Shown here piece after piece: positions 4,971 to 5,452 of a stretch of 5,452 nt of DNA (positions are counted from its first letter, which is position 1; each line of letters starts with the position of its first letter). The stretch covers positions 1 through 5,452 of the forward strand of contig CAMLKN010000168.1 of NCBI GenBank assembly GCA_946480655.1, given 5' to 3'. The translations under genes were made by a program, and so were the position numbers. The notes under the pieces are model-generated. The model was not told the origin of the DNA and made no database searches. It worked only from the letters and a program-made list of their open reading frames with translations. This stretch comes from an uncultured Devosia sp. Lineage in GTDB: Bacteria; Pseudomonadota; Alphaproteobacteria; Rhizobiales; Devosiaceae.

Positions 4971-5452
4971 ATGCTGACACTACCCGTTACCGAAAAACGT
5001 GCGGCTCAGGCCTATGTCTATGTGCCGTTCACCGTGACCATGCAGCAGATGCAGAAACCGGCCCAGGAAGGCTTTCCGCAGATATTCGCGCACCTCGAAA
5101 AGCACGGGCTTAAACCCGTGGGCGCCGCCTTCTACAACTATCGCCGCATCAACATGGCGGAGACACTCGATGTGGAGGCGGGCATTGCCGTGGAAGCGCC
5201 GGGACCGGAAGAGGGCAATGTCAGGAATGGCACGCTTCCGGCCGGCAATTTCATCGGTGTTTCGTGGACCGGGCACCCTGACCAGTTGATGACCGTCACC
5301 GGGATGCTGATCGGCTGGGTCAACCAGACCGGGCAGCGGCTCGACGTCGAGGAAAAGGCCGATGGCGACCATTTCGCCTGCCGCCTGGAAATCTATGAAA
5401 GTGACCCCGCTGAGGTCCCCAATTTGGATGAGTGGGTGACGACGTTGGCGTT
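4971..5452 (+). CDS. GyrI-like small-molecule-binding domain protein (3' end cut)
   Basis: The 160 codons in the window match a stand-alone GyrI-like / AraC-effector-binding domain (SOUL-like fold). These soluble proteins bind hydrophobic or cationic small molecules, and some hydrolyse them. Visible landmarks are the paired strand-helix repeats: YVYVPFTVTMQQM (15-27) leading to the helix at PQIFAHLEKHGLKPVGAAFYNYR (split at 36-46 and 47-58), then DVEAGIAVEAP (67-77), LPAGNFIGVSWTG (89-101), a second helix (104-118), and CRLEIYESDP (137-146) with acidic residues Glu140 and Glu143 that face the pocket in relatives. DEWVTTLA near the window edge is typical of the last strand, so only a few residues are missing. 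There is no DNA-binding domain, so it is not itself a transcription factor. ATG 4971 has GGAGGG 5 nt upstream, and the 18-nt gap to the SDR gene makes a shared operon very likely. Ligand unknown. Confidence 0.85.
   Translation, partial: MLTLPVTEKRAAQAYVYVPFTVTMQQMQKPAQEGFPQIFAHLEKHGLKPVGAAFYNYRRINMAETLDVEAGIAVEAPGPEEGNVRNGTLPAGNFIGVSWTGHPDQLMTVTGMLIGWVNQTGQRLDVEEKADGDHFACRLEIYESDPAEVPNLDEWVTTLA

Overview
This GC-rich window most likely comes from an alphaproteobacterium, probably of the Hyphomicrobiales (Rhizobiales; Devosia-like is a guess). The best pointers are a class II (B12-dependent) ribonucleotide reductase of the long alphaproteobacterial NrdJ type and an NDUFA12-like complex I accessory gene followed by a DUF2155 gene. 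NDUFA12-like proteins in bacteria are essentially an alphaproteobacterial trait. No rRNA, tRNA, CRISPR array or mobile element was recognised.

Left part (minus strand): positions 1-737 hold the N-terminal 245 codons of nrdJ, which runs off the left edge. Upstream of it is a gene-free stretch of about 560 bases (738-1299). This holds a hairpin-rich nrdJ leader (738-950), a weak promoter (952-979) and two NrdR-box-like palindromes whose centres are 31 bp apart (989-1035). It also holds an unexplained rod-like inverted-repeat element (1068-1220), with a consensus-like promoter on one side and a T-run on the other. That element is either a small RNA, the transcription terminator of the MFS gene, or both.

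Middle: an MFS efflux-type transporter (minus, 1300-2499) is divergent from a TetR/AcrR-type repressor (plus, 2582-3163). The 82-bp gap carries a good promoter for the transporter and a dyad suited to a shared operator. This is the classic layout of a repressor-controlled efflux pump.

Right part (plus strand): the NDUFA12-like gene (3251-3652) and a secreted DUF2155 protein (3665-4087) are 12 nt apart and look like one operon, using GTG and TTG starts. After a 79-bp gap containing a perfect 12-bp palindrome comes a second pair. The first member is an SDR-fold protein (4167-4952) that keeps the Rossmann fold but has lost the catalytic Tyr and Lys. The second is a GyrI-like small-molecule-binding domain protein (4971 to the window end, cut just before its stop).

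The items most worth a second look are the structured element at 1068-1220, the catalytically non-canonical SDR paired with a GyrI-like protein, and the NrdR-box pair plus long leader in front of nrdJ.
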